Assembly: GCA_902799185.1 (NCBI GenBank)
Contig: CADBZO010000002.1
Coordinates: 78,278-142,277 of the forward strand
DNA length: 64,000 bases
Direction of reading: 5' to 3'
Source of the DNA: an uncultured Bacteroidales bacterium
GTDB lineage: Bacteria > Bacteroidota > Bacteroidia > Bacteroidales > Paludibacteraceae
Both the position numbers and the translations under genes were made by a program. Below, in pieces: positions 6,646 through 14,521 of this stretch; position 1 is the first letter of the stretch; the number at the start of each line of letters is the position of its first letter. The notes beneath the pieces were generated by a model. It had not been told where the DNA came from and did no database searches. It worked only from the letters and a program-made list of their open reading frames with translations.

Positions 6646-7980
6646 ATGAGTAAAAAATTCTATATTGAGACCTACGGATGCCAAATGAACGTGGCAGACA
6701 GCGAGGTTGTAGCCGCTATCATGGAGACGACGGACGCCGAGATTACCGACCGGTGGGAGGAGGCGGACACGATTCTGCTCAACACCTGTTCCATCCGCGA
6801 CAACGCGGAGCAGAAGGTAGGTGCCCGTTTGCGTGAACTGAAGGGACTGATGAGCAGAAAGTCGAAAGACAAAAGACAAAAGACCACTATCGGAGTTATC
6901 GGCTGCATGGCGGAGCGCATGGGACAGGAACTGATAGACGCGTACGGCGTGGATTTCGTAGCCGGTCCCGACGCGTATCTCGATATCCCGAACCTGCTGG
7001 CGCAATGCGAGCAGGGACATAAGGCGATGAACGTGGAGCTCAGTACCACGGAGACCTACCGCCAGATCATCCCGTCCCGCATAGGCCGCTCTATCAGCGG
7101 GTTTGTGTCCATCATGCGGGGTTGTAACAACTTCTGCTCGTACTGCGTAGTGCCATACACCCGCGGGCGTGAGCGCAGCCGGGATGTGGAGTCGATCCTC
7201 AACGAGGTGAAGGACCTGCAGGCGCGCGGATACAAAGAGGTGACACTTCTGGGCCAGAACGTGAACTCCTACCGCTTCATCCGTCCGGACGGCGAGACGG
7301 TGGATTTTGCGGACCTGCTGGAGATCGTAGCGGACGCCGTGCCTCAGATGCGTATCCGGTTCACCACCAGTCACCCCAAAGACATGTCGGACAAGACCTT
7401 GGAGGCTATCAGCCGCCATAAGAACCTTTGTAAGTTCATCCATCTGGCGGTACAGTCCGGCTCCAATCATATCCTCAAGCTCATGAACCGCAAATACACG
7501 CGGGAGTGGTATCTGGACCGCATCGCCGCTATCCGGCGTATCTTGCCTACGGCCGCTATCAGCACGGATATCTTCTGCGGCTTCCACGACGAGACGATAG
7601 AGGATCACCAACAGACCCTCTCCCTCATGCGCGAGGTAGGGTTCGACAGTGCGTTCATGTTCAAATATTCGGAACGCCCGGGCACGTACGCGCACAAGCA
7701 TCTGCCGGATAACATCTCCGAGGAGGAGAAGGTGCGGAGGCTCAATGAGATCATTGCGCTGCAGACGCAACTCTCGCTGGAGTCCAACCGCCGCGAGATA
7801 GGCAAAGAGGTAGAGGTGCTGGTAGAGGGTTTCTCCAAACGGAGCCACGATGACATGTACGGCCGGACGGAGCAATACAAGACTGTGGTCTTCCCGCGCA
7901 CCGGCCAGAAGATAGGCGATCTGGTCAAAATACGCATTTTGGACGCCTCTGCCGCTACATTAAGGGGCAAAATCATATAA
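6646..7980 (+). CDS. miaB: tRNA-2-methylthio-N6-dimethylallyladenosine synthase MiaB
   Basis: A radical-SAM methylthiotransferase that converts i6A37 to ms2i6A37 in tRNA. Visible are the N-terminal UPF0004 cluster domain (YGCQMN with Cys12, NTCSIRDNA, GVIGCMAER), the radical-SAM motif CNNFCSYC (Cys160, 164, 167) with PYTRGRERSR, and a C-terminal TRAM-like domain (EVLVEGFSKRS). The 444-aa length is normal. Residues about 71-79 (RKSKDKRQK) come from a heptamer array and sit in the loop before IGVIGCMAE. The start MSKKFYIETYGCQMN is typical. The start lies 86 bp from the divergent tRNA-Pro. Confidence 0.96.
   Translation: MSKKFYIETYGCQMNVADSEVVAAIMETTDAEITDRWEEADTILLNTCSIRDNAEQKVGARLRELKGLMSRKSKDKRQKTTIGVIGCMAERMGQELIDAYGVDFVAGPDAYLDIPNLLAQCEQGHKAMNVELSTTETYRQIIPSRIGRSISGFVSIMRGCNNFCSYCVVPYTRGRERSRDVESILNEVKDLQARGYKEVTLLGQNVNSYRFIRPDGETVDFADLLEIVADAVPQMRIRFTTSHPKDMSDKTLEAISRHKNLCKFIHLAVQSGSNHILKLMNRKYTREWYLDRIAAIRRILPTAAISTDIFCGFHDETIEDHQQTLSLMREVGFDSAFMFKYSERPGTYAHKHLPDNISEEEKVRRLNEIIALQTQLSLESNRREIGKEVEVLVEGFSKRSHDDMYGRTEQYKTVVFPRTGQKIGDLVKIRILDASAATLRGKII
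6855..6883 (+). repeat. Heptamer array inside miaB
   Basis: Units AAAGTCG/AAAGACA/AAAGACA, read in frame as RKSKDKRQK. Confidence 0.7.
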
Positions 7981-8014
7981 AAAGACAGAAAAACTGCATT
8001 TTTTTGCCAAAATA

Positions 8015-8046
8015 TTTGGTCATGTCAAATAAAAGCAGTACTTTTG
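8015..8046 (+). promoter_or_regulatory. Promoter of the greA transcript
   Basis: TTTGG at 8015-8019 and TACTTTTG at 8039-8046, about 120 bp before the small ORF at 8169 and 240 bp before greA. Confidence 0.75.
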
Positions 8047-8092
8047 CACCGAAAACAAATAAATTTTCATAGTTAAGGTTTAGGTTTAATGG

Positions 8093-8165
8093 CAATAGGA
8101 GGCTGTGAAGTTTCCTATTGTTTTTAGAAAAACTAACGTACTATCCGCAAGGAGGTACTTTTTTT
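8093..8165 (+). promoter_or_regulatory. Leader with two terminator-like hairpins upstream of greA
   Basis: CAATAGGA (8093-8100) pairs with TCCTATTG (8113-8120) and is followed by T5. A second hairpin has GTAC (8138-8141) and TCC paired with GGA and GTAC (8155-8158), a GCAA loop and a T7 tract (8159-8165). A possible ribosome binding site (AAGGAGG, 8149-8155) lies inside the second hairpin. This is compatible with transcription attenuation or with a short leader RNA. Confidence 0.5.
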
Positions 8166-8168
8166 AGT

Positions 8169-8273
8169 ATGAAAGAGGAACTAACAAATACCCCGGTCTA
8201 TCCGGATATGACGGATCCGGAAGAGGTTCGCAAAGCGATTATTGCGAACGAGATACTTAATAGAAAATATTAA
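8169..8273 (+). CDS. 34-aa acidic peptide upstream of greA
   Basis: A short ORF starts MKEELTNTPVYPDMTDPEEV and ends NEILNRKY, with a strong purine-rich sequence (AAGGAGG) 13 bp before its ATG, which is uncommon in this genome. It lies 12 bp before greA on the same transcript. No family is recognised. It could be a leader peptide or a small regulatory protein; coding is supported only by the ribosome-binding-site-like sequence and position. Confidence 0.4.
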   Translation: MKEELTNTPVYPDMTDPEEVRKAIIANEILNRKY

Positions 8274-8285
8274 TAAAGATATATT

Positions 8286-8756
8286 ATGGCAGTAACTTAC
8301 ATGACCGAAGAAGGTCTTCAAAAACTGAAAGCAGAGCTCCAGCAACTGGAGACGGTAGAGCGTCCTCGTGTGATTGCAGCGATCGCAGAGGCTCGTGAGA
8401 AAGGCGATCTGAGCGAGAACGCCGAATATGATGCTGCAAAAGAGGAGCAGGGTATCCTGGAGAGCAAGATTGCGCATATCAAAGCCAAACTGATGGAGGC
8501 TCGCGTGCTGGATACCAAGGATATCAAGACGGACGAGGTGCAGATCCTGACGAAAGTGCGCGTACGCGTACGCAACACCGGCAAGGAGAAGACCTACCAG
8601 CTCGTGACCGAAGGCGAGGCGAACTCGCTGGAGGGAAAAATCTCGGTGACTACCCCGATTGCCAAAGGTCTGATGGGTAAGAAAGTAGGCGAGGTGGCGA
8701 AAGTACAGGTGCCTGCCGGATTGATGGAATACGAGATTCTGGAGATCTCGCTCTAA
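8286..8756 (+). CDS. greA: Transcription elongation factor GreA
   Basis: GreA enters the secondary channel of RNA polymerase and stimulates cleavage of backtracked RNA. The 156-aa frame shows the N-terminal coiled coil (YMTEEGLQKLKAELQQLETV, with the acidic tip GDLSENAEYDAAKEEQ at about 39-54, including the conserved Asp and Glu) and the C-terminal FKBP-like domain (ISVTTPIAKGLMGKKVGEVAKVQVP at about 120-144). Length and start are normal. It is preceded by a leader with two hairpins and a 34-aa ORF and followed by a HIT gene 34 bp later, probably one operon. Confidence 0.97.
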   Translation: MAVTYMTEEGLQKLKAELQQLETVERPRVIAAIAEAREKGDLSENAEYDAAKEEQGILESKIAHIKAKLMEARVLDTKDIKTDEVQILTKVRVRVRNTGKEKTYQLVTEGEANSLEGKISVTTPIAKGLMGKKVGEVAKVQVPAGLMEYEILEISL

Positions 8757-8790
8757 TGACCCAATGGAAAATAACTAAATTGTAAATCGC

Positions 8791-9198
8791 ATGACACTCT
8801 TCACACGCATCATCAAAGGCGAGATCCCGAGCTACAAGGTAGCGGAGGACGAGAAGAACTACGCTTTTTTGGATATCAACCCGTTGGTGAAAGGCCACAC
8901 GCTCGTCATCCCGAAGCTTCCGGAACCGGAGAGCGACTATCTGTTTGACCTGACGGACGAGCAGTATATGAGCCTCATGGCGTTCGCCAAGAGAGTAGCG
9001 AAGGGTCTGAAAGCCGCCACGGGCTGCAAGCGCGTAGGCGTAGCGGTATTAGGCATGGAGGTGAACCACGTACATATCCATCTCGTACCGATGAACAGCG
9101 AGAAAGATATGCTCTTCACCAACCCCAAACTGAGCCTGCCGGCCGAGGAGATGGCGTTCATAGCCAACTCCATCGCAGAGGCCGTGGAGAAAGTTTAA
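8791..9198 (+). CDS. HIT family protein (Hint-type nucleotide hydrolase)
   Basis: A 135-aa histidine-triad protein: FTRIIKGEIPSYKV at the start, NPLVKGHTLVIPK at about 31-43 and the catalytic HVHIHL at residues 93-98. Such proteins hydrolyse purine nucleotide phosphoramidates and related AMP adducts. It follows greA after 34 bp. The stop codon TAA (9196-9198) is formed by a heptamer array shared with the convergent psuG gene. Confidence 0.93.
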   Translation: MTLFTRIIKGEIPSYKVAEDEKNYAFLDINPLVKGHTLVIPKLPEPESDYLFDLTDEQYMSLMAFAKRVAKGLKAATGCKRVGVAVLGMEVNHVHIHLVPMNSEKDMLFTNPKLSLPAEEMAFIANSIAEAVEKV

Positions 9199-9218
9199 AG
9201 TTTAGAGTTTAGAGTTAT
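9191..9218. repeat. Heptamer array holding two convergent stop codons
   Basis: Units AAAGTTT/AAAGTTT/AGAGTTT/AGAGTTA. The HIT stop (9196-9198, plus) and the psuG stop (9215-9217, minus) both lie in it. Confidence 0.75.
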
Positions 9219-10129
9219 AGTTCCGAGAGGGCCGTCGCAGTCAGAGCTGCCAGACGGGCGTTATTGAGCACCAGTCGGATATTGGCTTCCAGACTGTCGC
9301 CGCCGGTGAGTTCTTTCACCTTGGCCAGTAAGAAAGGTGTGCATTGTTTACCATGCACGCCTTTTTTGTCGGCCTCTGCCAACGCCTGTCTGATAGCGGC
9401 GTTGATGACATCCTCCGGCATCGAATACTGCTCGGGGATGGGGTTGGTGACCAGCATGCCGCCTTTGAGTCCGCAGTCCGTCTTGGCCCGGAAGGCGGCT
9501 GCCAGTTCCTCGGGGGAGTCGATGCGGTAATCGACACGGAAGCCGCTGTGGCGCGTGTAGAACGCCGGCAGTTCGTCCGTCCGGTATCCGATGACGGGCA
9601 CGCCTTTGGTCTCCAGGTATTCGAGGGTCAGACCTAAATCCAGGATCGACTTGGCTCCTGCGCAGATGACCATCACCGGCGTCTGAGCCAGCTCCTCCAG
9701 GTCAGCAGAGATGTCGAAGGTCTGCTGTGCGCCGCGGTGTACGCCGCCTATGCCGCCGGTAGCGAAGACCCGGATGCCCGCCATGGCGGCGATGATCATC
9801 GTCGTGGTGACGGTTGTAGCTCCGTCTGCTCCGCGGGCCAGGAGAACAGGCAGGTCACGGCGCGAGGCCTTGGTGATCTCTGTGCCTTTCTTTCCCAGAT
9901 ACTCGATCTCTTCGGCGGTGCACCCGGCTTTGAGTTTGCCGCCAAGGATGGCGATGGTAGCGGGTACGGCACCATTGTCACGGATCGTCTGCTCCACGCG
10001 TAGCGCCGTCTCCACGTTCTGCGGGTACGGCATACCGTGGCTGATGATGGTCGATTCCAAGGCCACTACCGGCTTGCCGGCTTGCAGCGCTTCCTGCACC
10101 TCCGGCGATATACTCAGATACTGATTCAT
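9215..10129 (-). CDS. psuG: Pseudouridine-5'-phosphate glycosidase PsuG
   Basis: PsuG reversibly splits pseudouridine 5'-phosphate into uracil and ribose 5-phosphate (the reverse reaction forms the C-C bond). The 304-aa frame shows the family features [16 protein letters not shown] at about 24-38, [12 protein letters not shown] at about 98-109, [14 protein letters not shown] at about 121-134 and [13 protein letters not shown] at about 186-198. Length is normal. No PsuK kinase gene is next to it in this window, so the pathway partner must lie elsewhere. It has its own promoter (10236-10267) and a structured leader of about 100 nt. Confidence 0.95.
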   Translation of the reverse strand: MNQYLSISPEVQEALQAGKPVVALESTIISHGMPYPQNVETALRVEQTIRDNGAVPATIAILGGKLKAGCTAEEIEYLGKKGTEITKASRRDLPVLLARGADGATTVTTTMIIAAMAGIRVFATGGIGGVHRGAQQTFDISADLEELAQTPVMVICAGAKSILDLGLTLEYLETKGVPVIGYRTDELPAFYTRHSGFRVDYRIDSPEELAAAFRAKTDCGLKGGMLVTNPIPEQYSMPEDVINAAIRQALAEADKKGVHGKQCTPFLLAKVKELTGGDSLEANIRLVLNNARLAALTATALSEL

Positions 10130-10170
10130 ATGCGTGATGATTATTGCCTAAACCTATATAAAACAAAGAA

Positions 10171-10188
10171 GGTTGTCTCCCGACAACC
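10171..10188 (-). promoter_or_regulatory. Hairpin in the psuG leader
   Basis: GGTTGTC/GACAACC with a 4-nt loop, a perfect 7-bp stem; on the minus strand it is followed by a U-rich run. It lies between the promoter and psuG. The upstream leader part (TTTTCATGGT ... TTAAGGTTAAG) resembles the greA leader (TTTTCATAGTTAAGGTTTAG). Confidence 0.5.
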
Positions 10189-10235
10189 CAATCTTTTTAC
10201 TTAACCTTAAATCTAATACCATGAAAAACACGGTG

Positions 10236-10267
10236 CAAAGGTACTGCTTTTTGGCGATATGACCAAA
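10236..10267 (-). promoter_or_regulatory. Promoter for psuG
   Basis: Minus strand TTTGG (10267-10263), then TACCTTTG (10243-10236). Confidence 0.75.
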
Positions 10268-10352
10268 TATTTTTGCAAAAAAGTGTTATAAAACATATTT
10301 TTGTAAAGTACGATTTGCAAATACAGGTTATATGGGCTTGATATACATCCTT

Positions 10353-11033
10353 TTAGTTCTCATCTAATAAATCAGGCCTCCGTTCCTTGGTATGAGCCAG
10401 CGACTGCTCGTAGAGCCACTCTTCCACCTTCGCCTGGTGGCCGCTGAGGAGTATATCCGGCACTTTCCATCCTTTGTAGTCCGCAGGGCGTGTATAGACA
10501 CCGGCCTCCAGCAGTCCGTCCTGGAAAGAGTCGTTGAGGGCGGACTCCACGTCTCCCAGTGCGCCGGGCAGAAGCCGCACGATAGCGTCGGTCATCATCG
10601 CCGCCGGCATCTCACCCCCGGTGAGCACGAAATCGCCGATGCTGTACTCACGCGTGATCAGGTGATCGCGCACGCGCTGGTCCACGCCTTTGTAATGGCC
10701 GCAGAGGATGATGATATTCTCCTTGAGGGAGAGCTCGTTGGCGGCTTTCTGGTCAAACCGCTCGCCGTCCGGGGCGGTGAAGATAATCTCGTCGTAGTGG
10801 CGCTCGGAGGTGAGGTGGGTGATAAGACGGTCGATAGGCTCTATCTGAAGCACCATCCCGGCGCCGAAACCGAAGGCGTAGTCATCCACCTTACGGTGCT
10901 TGTCCAGCGTCCAGTCACGCAGGTTATGCACGTATATCTCGCAGAGACCTTTGTTCTTCGCGCGCTGGATGATGGAGTGGTTGAGCGGAGATTCCAACAG
11001 CTCCGGGCAACATGTGATGATATCTATTCTCAT
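10353..11033 (-). CDS. trmD: tRNA (guanine-N1-)-methyltransferase TrmD
   Basis: TrmD methylates G37 of tRNAs reading CNN and prevents +1 frameshifting. The 226-aa SPOUT protein shows the start [20 protein letters not shown], the conserved [13 protein letters not shown] at about 51-63 and the knot region [15 protein letters not shown] and [14 protein letters not shown] (SAM binding) at about 110-150. Length is slightly short but complete. It is the last gene of the minus-strand cluster hemD-rnpA-yidD-trmD; the 39-bp gap to yidD holds a palindromic CATGCATG sequence. Confidence 0.96.
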   Translation of the reverse strand: MRIDIITCCPELLESPLNHSIIQRAKNKGLCEIYVHNLRDWTLDKHRKVDDYAFGFGAGMVLQIEPIDRLITHLTSERHYDEIIFTAPDGERFDQKAANELSLKENIIILCGHYKGVDQRVRDHLITREYSIGDFVLTGGEMPAAMMTDAIVRLLPGALGDVESALNDSFQDGLLEAGVYTRPADYKGWKVPDILLSGHQAKVEEWLYEQSLAHTKERRPDLLDEN

Positions 11034-11051
11034 AATTTCTTTTTTTATCGG

Positions 11052-11076
11052 CCATGCATGGTCGATGCATGATTAG
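11052..11076 (-). repeat. Palindromic heptamer-like motif (CCATGCATGGTCGAT)
   Basis: A 15-bp word here (11052-11066) recurs exactly at 50989-51003 inside pepD. Both sit in short period-7 surroundings. Confidence 0.55.
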
Positions 11077-11309
11077 GGTACGGGGTCGTATCCCGAGCCG
11101 CCCCAGGGGTGGCAGCGGAGGATGCGTTTGATGCCGAGCCAGCCGCCTTTGAGAATCCCGTATTTGAGTACCGCCTCCACCATATACTGGCTGCACGTAG
11201 GCGTGTAACGGCAGGACGGCGGTGTCAGCGGGGAGATGAAGACCCGGTAGAAATAGACGGGGAGGAGGAACATCTTGCGGAGCACGATTTTCCACGGTGC
11301 ATGGGTCAT
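11073..11309 (-). CDS. yidD: Membrane protein insertion efficiency factor YidD
   Basis: A small amphipathic protein that helps YidC-dependent membrane insertion. The signature [20 protein letters not shown], with its Cys residues, is followed by [28 protein letters not shown], which is highly typical. The start is uncertain: ATG at 11309 (MTHAPWK) gives 78 aa. An ATG at 11330 would add residues translated from a GGTCATT heptamer array and overlap rnpA by 11 bp. The position directly after rnpA is the usual one. Confidence 0.92.
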   Translation of the reverse strand: MTHAPWKIVLRKMFLLPVYFYRVFISPLTPPSCRYTPTCSQYMVEAVLKYGILKGGWLGIKRILRCHPWGGSGYDPVP

Positions 11310-11335
11310 TTGTGACGGGTCATTGGTCATGGATT
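11304..11335 (-). repeat. Heptamer array at the rnpA/yidD border
   Basis: Units GGGTCAT/TTGTGAC/GGGTCAT/TGGTCAT on the plus strand. The array covers the last codons of rnpA and the possible start codons of yidD. Confidence 0.6.
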
Positions 11336-11694
11336 CTCTTGAGGGCTTTGATGACTGCTTTCTCTATCGTGGCGAAGGGCTGCTCCTCCTTGTCGATATA
11401 GTTGAAGGCTATCATGAAGTTAGAAGTCAGACCGCTGTTGCTGTTAGAAGTCAGGATCCCTTGATGGAGCCTGTACGCCTCGCGCATCAGACGGCGCAGA
11501 CGGTTACGTTTGACGGCGCGTTTGAAAAGCGATTTGGGAGCCCAGACGAGCACTTCTGTAGCAGCCGTTTGTCCTTCGGGAACCTTCTCCCATGTAACGC
11601 GCATAGGCCACGCCGTGAAGCGCTTGCCCTCTTTGTACAGGCGCGTGATGCGCTCCTGACCGCAGAGTTTGTGCTGTTTGGGAAAAGTATTCAT
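11320..11694 (-). CDS. rnpA: Ribonuclease P protein component RnpA
   Basis: The protein subunit of RNase P, which matures tRNA 5' ends. The 124-aa frame shows [21 protein letters not shown] at the start and the RNR motif ([20 protein letters not shown]) at about 58-77. Residues about 81-92 ([13 protein letters not shown]) come from two copies of a TTAGAAGTCAG-type repeat (11418-11455) and sit in a loop before the last strand and helix. I chose ATG 11694; six bases further upstream is a TTG in a heptamer array. It lies between hemD and yidD. Confidence 0.94.
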   Translation of the reverse strand: MNTFPKQHKLCGQERITRLYKEGKRFTAWPMRVTWEKVPEGQTAATEVLVWAPKSLFKRAVKRNRLRRLMREAYRLHQGILTSNSNSGLTSNFMIAFNYIDKEEQPFATIEKAVIKALKRIHDQ

Positions 11695-11724
11695 TCTCAA
11701 TTCTCAATTCTCAATTCTCAATTA
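11694..11724 (-). repeat. Heptamer array (CTCAATT)n, left flank of 84-bp element
   Basis: Four units of CTCAATT (plus strand) directly before the rnpA start on one side and the 84-bp element on the other. Confidence 0.8.
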
Positions 11725-11808
11725 ACAAAGCGTCCTAGGGACTTTTGTACAAAATTAATAGAAAGTACGTATCTTAAAACGTTGTACCAACCTCCAAAAT
11801 CCCTTTGT
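11725..11808. repeat. 84-bp element, copy 1, with ACAAAG/CTTTGT inverted ends
   Basis: It begins ACAAAGCGT and ends CCCTTTGT, so six terminal bases are inverted repeats. Copy 2, of the same length, lies at 51491-51574; by hand alignment 68 of 84 positions agree. The most conserved parts are ACAAAGCGT, GTACAAA, TTAATAG, AGTACGTATCTTAAAA, TTGTACCAA and CCCTTTGT. Both copies are directly flanked on both sides by heptamer arrays. No ORF is seen. Confidence 0.75.
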
Positions 11809-11849
11809 ACATTGTAAATTGTACATTGTACATTGTACATGGTACATTC
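11807..11849. repeat. Heptamer array (TGTACAT)n, right flank of 84-bp element
   Basis: Units TGTACAT/TGTAAAT/TGTACAT/TGTACAT/TGTACAT/GGTACAT, ending directly at the hemD stop codon. Confidence 0.8.
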
Positions 11850-12596
11850 TTATTGGTTCTTGTCCAGATAATCGGCTATCGCCATGGGCAGGGAGGCGAA
11901 GGTCTTGCCCGGCCCGGCCTCTATGTCCACGCGGAAACCGGCGTCCTCCAATGCCCGCACCGTACCTTCGCCGAAAGCGGCGATGAGCGTCTTGCCTTGC
12001 TTCCAGTCGGGGAAGTTCTCGCAGAGCGAGGTCACACCAGCCGGCGTGAAAAGGGCGATGAGGTCGTAGTCGAACGGTTTGTCCTTCGGCCAGGGGGTCG
12101 TCACCGTGCGGTACATGATCGCCGGCTGCACCTCGATACGGTTCTCGGCGAACATGTTGATCTGGTCCTGGCTGTGGATATCGGAGAGTACCATGAGGTA
12201 TTTCTCGTTGGGACGGCGGTGCATCGCCGGCAGCAGGTCCTCGAACTTGTTACCCGTCTCGGGGAAGAACACTTTGCGCTTGCGGTAGTTGATGAACTTC
12301 TGCAGATAGAGACCTACCTGCTCGGAGTTGCAGTAGTAGTGCATGGAGTCGGGTACGGTCAGCCGCATCTCCTCGCATAACCGGAAATAATGTTCGGCTC
12401 CCAGACGGGAGTTGAGAATCACCGCCGTGTAGTCCAGCGGGTTGATATGCTGCTGACGGAATTCCCGAGCCGTCAGACCCTCAATGTGAATAAACTGGTA
12501 GAAGTCACACTGTACGCCGTATTGTTCTTCCAGACGGCTGTACGGGTTATGCGCCGTTTCCGGACGCGGTTGGGAAAATAGAATTTTCTGTATCAT
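11850..12596 (-). CDS. hemD: Uroporphyrinogen-III synthase family protein
   Basis: A 248-aa protein of the HemD family as found in Bacteroidetes: start ILFSQPRPETAHNPYSRLEE, two Rossmann-like lobes (VILNSRLGAEHYFRL at about 59-73; LIALFTPAGVTSLCENFPDW at about 182-201; LIAAFGEGTVRALEDAGF at about 208-225). The classical enzyme closes hydroxymethylbilane to uroporphyrinogen III. No other haem gene is in the window, and this family is present in Bacteroidales that lack the full pathway, so the substrate is not certain. It overlaps the DUF4271 gene by 4 bp and is followed by the 84-bp element and rnpA. Confidence 0.85.
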   Translation of the reverse strand: MIQKILFSQPRPETAHNPYSRLEEQYGVQCDFYQFIHIEGLTAREFRQQHINPLDYTAVILNSRLGAEHYFRLCEEMRLTVPDSMHYYCNSEQVGLYLQKFINYRKRKVFFPETGNKFEDLLPAMHRRPNEKYLMVLSDIHSQDQINMFAENRIEVQPAIMYRTVTTPWPKDKPFDYDLIALFTPAGVTSLCENFPDWKQGKTLIAAFGEGTVRALEDAGFRVDIEAGPGKTFASLPMAIADYLDKNQ

Positions 12597-13246
12597 AGAA
12601 TCTTAATCATTATCGAGGAAAGATACAGGAGTCCGCCCGTCGGCAGGATCTCCATCGTACCTATATACAGGGCAATATACAGGACAGCCGCCGGCGAGGA
12701 GACAAACGTCCGTGCCGCGCGGTAGGTCCATATCATCAGGAACAGGGCCGCCACGCCTGCGCATACCCACCGCACGGCGTCCAGCGAACCTATATACATC
12801 GTTACCAACAGGGCCGGATAGAGCAGGCAGGCGGCCAGGGTGGTGGCGTCTCCGTATTGCTCGTACACCGGTGCAAAACGGCGCGAGAGCATGAATGTGT
12901 AGTCCAGCAGGCCATTGCCCGCCATCTTCAGCAGCACCAATCCGAACGTGACTCCCAGCACCGCTGCATACGCAGCGAAGGAGAACTCCCCGCCCGGATA
13001 GACGCACAGGCCGGCGCCCATCGCTATCGTACCCAGCCGGAAGAGGGTAATCAGTATCTGGCCGTAGAGATTACTGGGCGCAGCCTTGTAGGTGCGGTCG
13101 TTATGCGAAAGGAGAGAGCTGTGCGCCTGGCTGATGATACCGGGCTGCATGAACTCGCTGACTACGCCGCAGAGGAGCAGGATGAACATCGTCCATCCCC
13201 ACCACGAGGCGCTCCAAGGGGTCAGTATGTGCTCTATTGTGTTCAC
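12593..13246 (-). CDS. DUF4271 membrane protein
   Basis: A 217-aa integral membrane protein with about five to six hydrophobic helices (for example WTMFILLLCGVVSEFM near residue 18, FAAYAAVLGVTFGLVLL near 90, AACLLYPALLVTMYIG near 139). It has the layout of the Bacteroidetes DUF4271 family, which is usually encoded directly upstream of hemD, as here (ATGA overlap of 4 bp). The function is unknown; the coupling suggests a membrane role connected with the hemD product. Confidence 0.75.
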   Translation of the reverse strand: MNTIEHILTPWSASWWGWTMFILLLCGVVSEFMQPGIISQAHSSLLSHNDRTYKAAPSNLYGQILITLFRLGTIAMGAGLCVYPGGEFSFAAYAAVLGVTFGLVLLKMAGNGLLDYTFMLSRRFAPVYEQYGDATTLAACLLYPALLVTMYIGSLDAVRWVCAGVAALFLMIWTYRAARTFVSSPAAVLYIALYIGTMEILPTGGLLYLSSIMIKIL

Positions 13247-13249
13247 GGG

Positions 13250-14521
13250 TTATGCTTCTCTCTCTTCGGCCCAGATAAACAGTTTGTCTCCGCGGCGGAT
13301 GAGGGTGCCGGTCTTGAGGGAGAAGAACTGCCCTTTGGCTACGCGTTCCGTCGGCCGGCCTTTCGCGTCCCGCATCCCTTCCGCCCGGCACTCATAGACA
13401 CCGGTCGTCTCGCCGGTGATGAGCAGATCCTGACCTTGCTCTATCGCCTCCACGGCTTCCACTACGAACTCCGCTACACTCAGGTTCTTGAAGAAATTGG
13501 TGCATTTGGCGGCGTAGATCTTCTTCCGGGTGGCTTTGTTGCCGTACGAGCGGGTCCATTCACCCAGTCGCTGGCCTTGGTAGTAACCGTCCCAGAAACC
13601 GCGGTTGAAGACCCGGCTGAGCCGTTCGTCCCAATCGGCTATCTTCGGCCCGATGACGGCGTCGTCGGCGTACTCGCCGCGTTGCCAGGCTTCCACCGCC
13701 TCTTTGTAGCACCGCACGACGGTAGCTACGTACTCGGCACCGCGGGCACGGCCTTCGATCTTCAGCACCCGCACCCCGGCGTCCAGCAGTTTGTTGAGGA
13801 AACCGATGGTCTTGAGGTCCTTGGGGCTCATGATATACTGGTTGTCGATATCCAGCTCCAGGTCGGACGACTTGTCTTTGACGGTATAGCCTCTGCGGCA
13901 CACCTGCACGCAGGCGCCGCGGTTGGCGGAGAGACCGTAGTTATTGAGGGAGAGGTAGCATTTGCCGCTCACAGCCATGCATAACGCGCCGTGGCAGAAC
14001 ATCTCGATGCGGATCGGCTCTCCGCTGCGGCCGCATATATGCTGCTCCTGTATGTCGCGGTAGATAGAAGCCACCTGCTCCATGTTCAGTTCCCGCGCCA
14101 GCACGACTACGTCGGCAAACTGCGCATAGAACCGCAGCGCCTCGGTGTTGGCGATATTGAGCTGGGTGGAGAGGTGTACCTCCTGGCCGATGCTGTTGGC
14201 GTACTGCATCACGGCTATGTCGGAAGCGATGATAGCATCCACGCCTGTCTCATGCGCCTTATCGACGATCGTGCGCATCAACGCCAGGTCCTCCGGGTAC
14301 ATCACGGTGTTGACCGTCAGGTAGGTCTTCACGCCCGCCTCGCGGCAGATCGCCACGATGCGGCTCATGTCCTCCGTCGTGAAATTGACCGAACTGCGGG
14401 CACGCATGTTCAGGTGCTCAATGCCGAAATAGACGGAGGTGGCACCGGCCTGTATTGCCGCTGCCAGGCTCTCCCAGCACCCTACGGGCGCCATGATATT
14501 TACTATTTGGTCATTTACCAT
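13250..14521 (-). CDS. Peptidase U32 family protein (TrhP/YegQ-like)
   Basis: U32 proteins of this type act in tRNA uridine hydroxylation (TrhP with prephenate-derived cofactor) or collagen degradation. The 423-aa protein shows the TIM-barrel start APVGCWESLAAAIQAGATSVYFG, VHLSTQLNIANTEAL at about 125-139 and the U32 signature with the four conserved Cys between about residues 176 and 210 (MFCHGALCMAVSGKCY, GACVQVCRRG), likely iron-sulphur ligands. The start is either ATG 14521, inside a heptamer array, or ATG 14494 (MAPVGCWESL), which fits the family better. It starts 51 bp after asd on the same strand. Confidence 0.88.
   Translation of the reverse strand: MVNDQIVNIMAPVGCWESLAAAIQAGATSVYFGIEHLNMRARSSVNFTTEDMSRIVAICREAGVKTYLTVNTVMYPEDLALMRTIVDKAHETGVDAIIASDIAVMQYANSIGQEVHLSTQLNIANTEALRFYAQFADVVVLARELNMEQVASIYRDIQEQHICGRSGEPIRIEMFCHGALCMAVSGKCYLSLNNYGLSANRGACVQVCRRGYTVKDKSSDLELDIDNQYIMSPKDLKTIGFLNKLLDAGVRVLKIEGRARGAEYVATVVRCYKEAVEAWQRGEYADDAVIGPKIADWDERLSRVFNRGFWDGYYQGQRLGEWTRSYGNKATRKKIYAAKCTNFFKNLSVAEFVVEAVEAIEQGQDLLITGETTGVYECRAEGMRDAKGRPTERVAKGQFFSLKTGTLIRRGDKLFIWAEEREA

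Noticed and set aside
10221-10262. 13-codon ORF (MKNTVQRYCFLAI) in the psuG promoter region
   Set aside because: It is the complement of the psuG promoter and leader and has no ribosome binding site or promoter of its own.
11725-11808. Insertion sequence or attachment site
   Set aside because: The 84-bp element has inverted ends but no ORF and no target duplication that I can see; I keep it as a repeat element, not as an IS.
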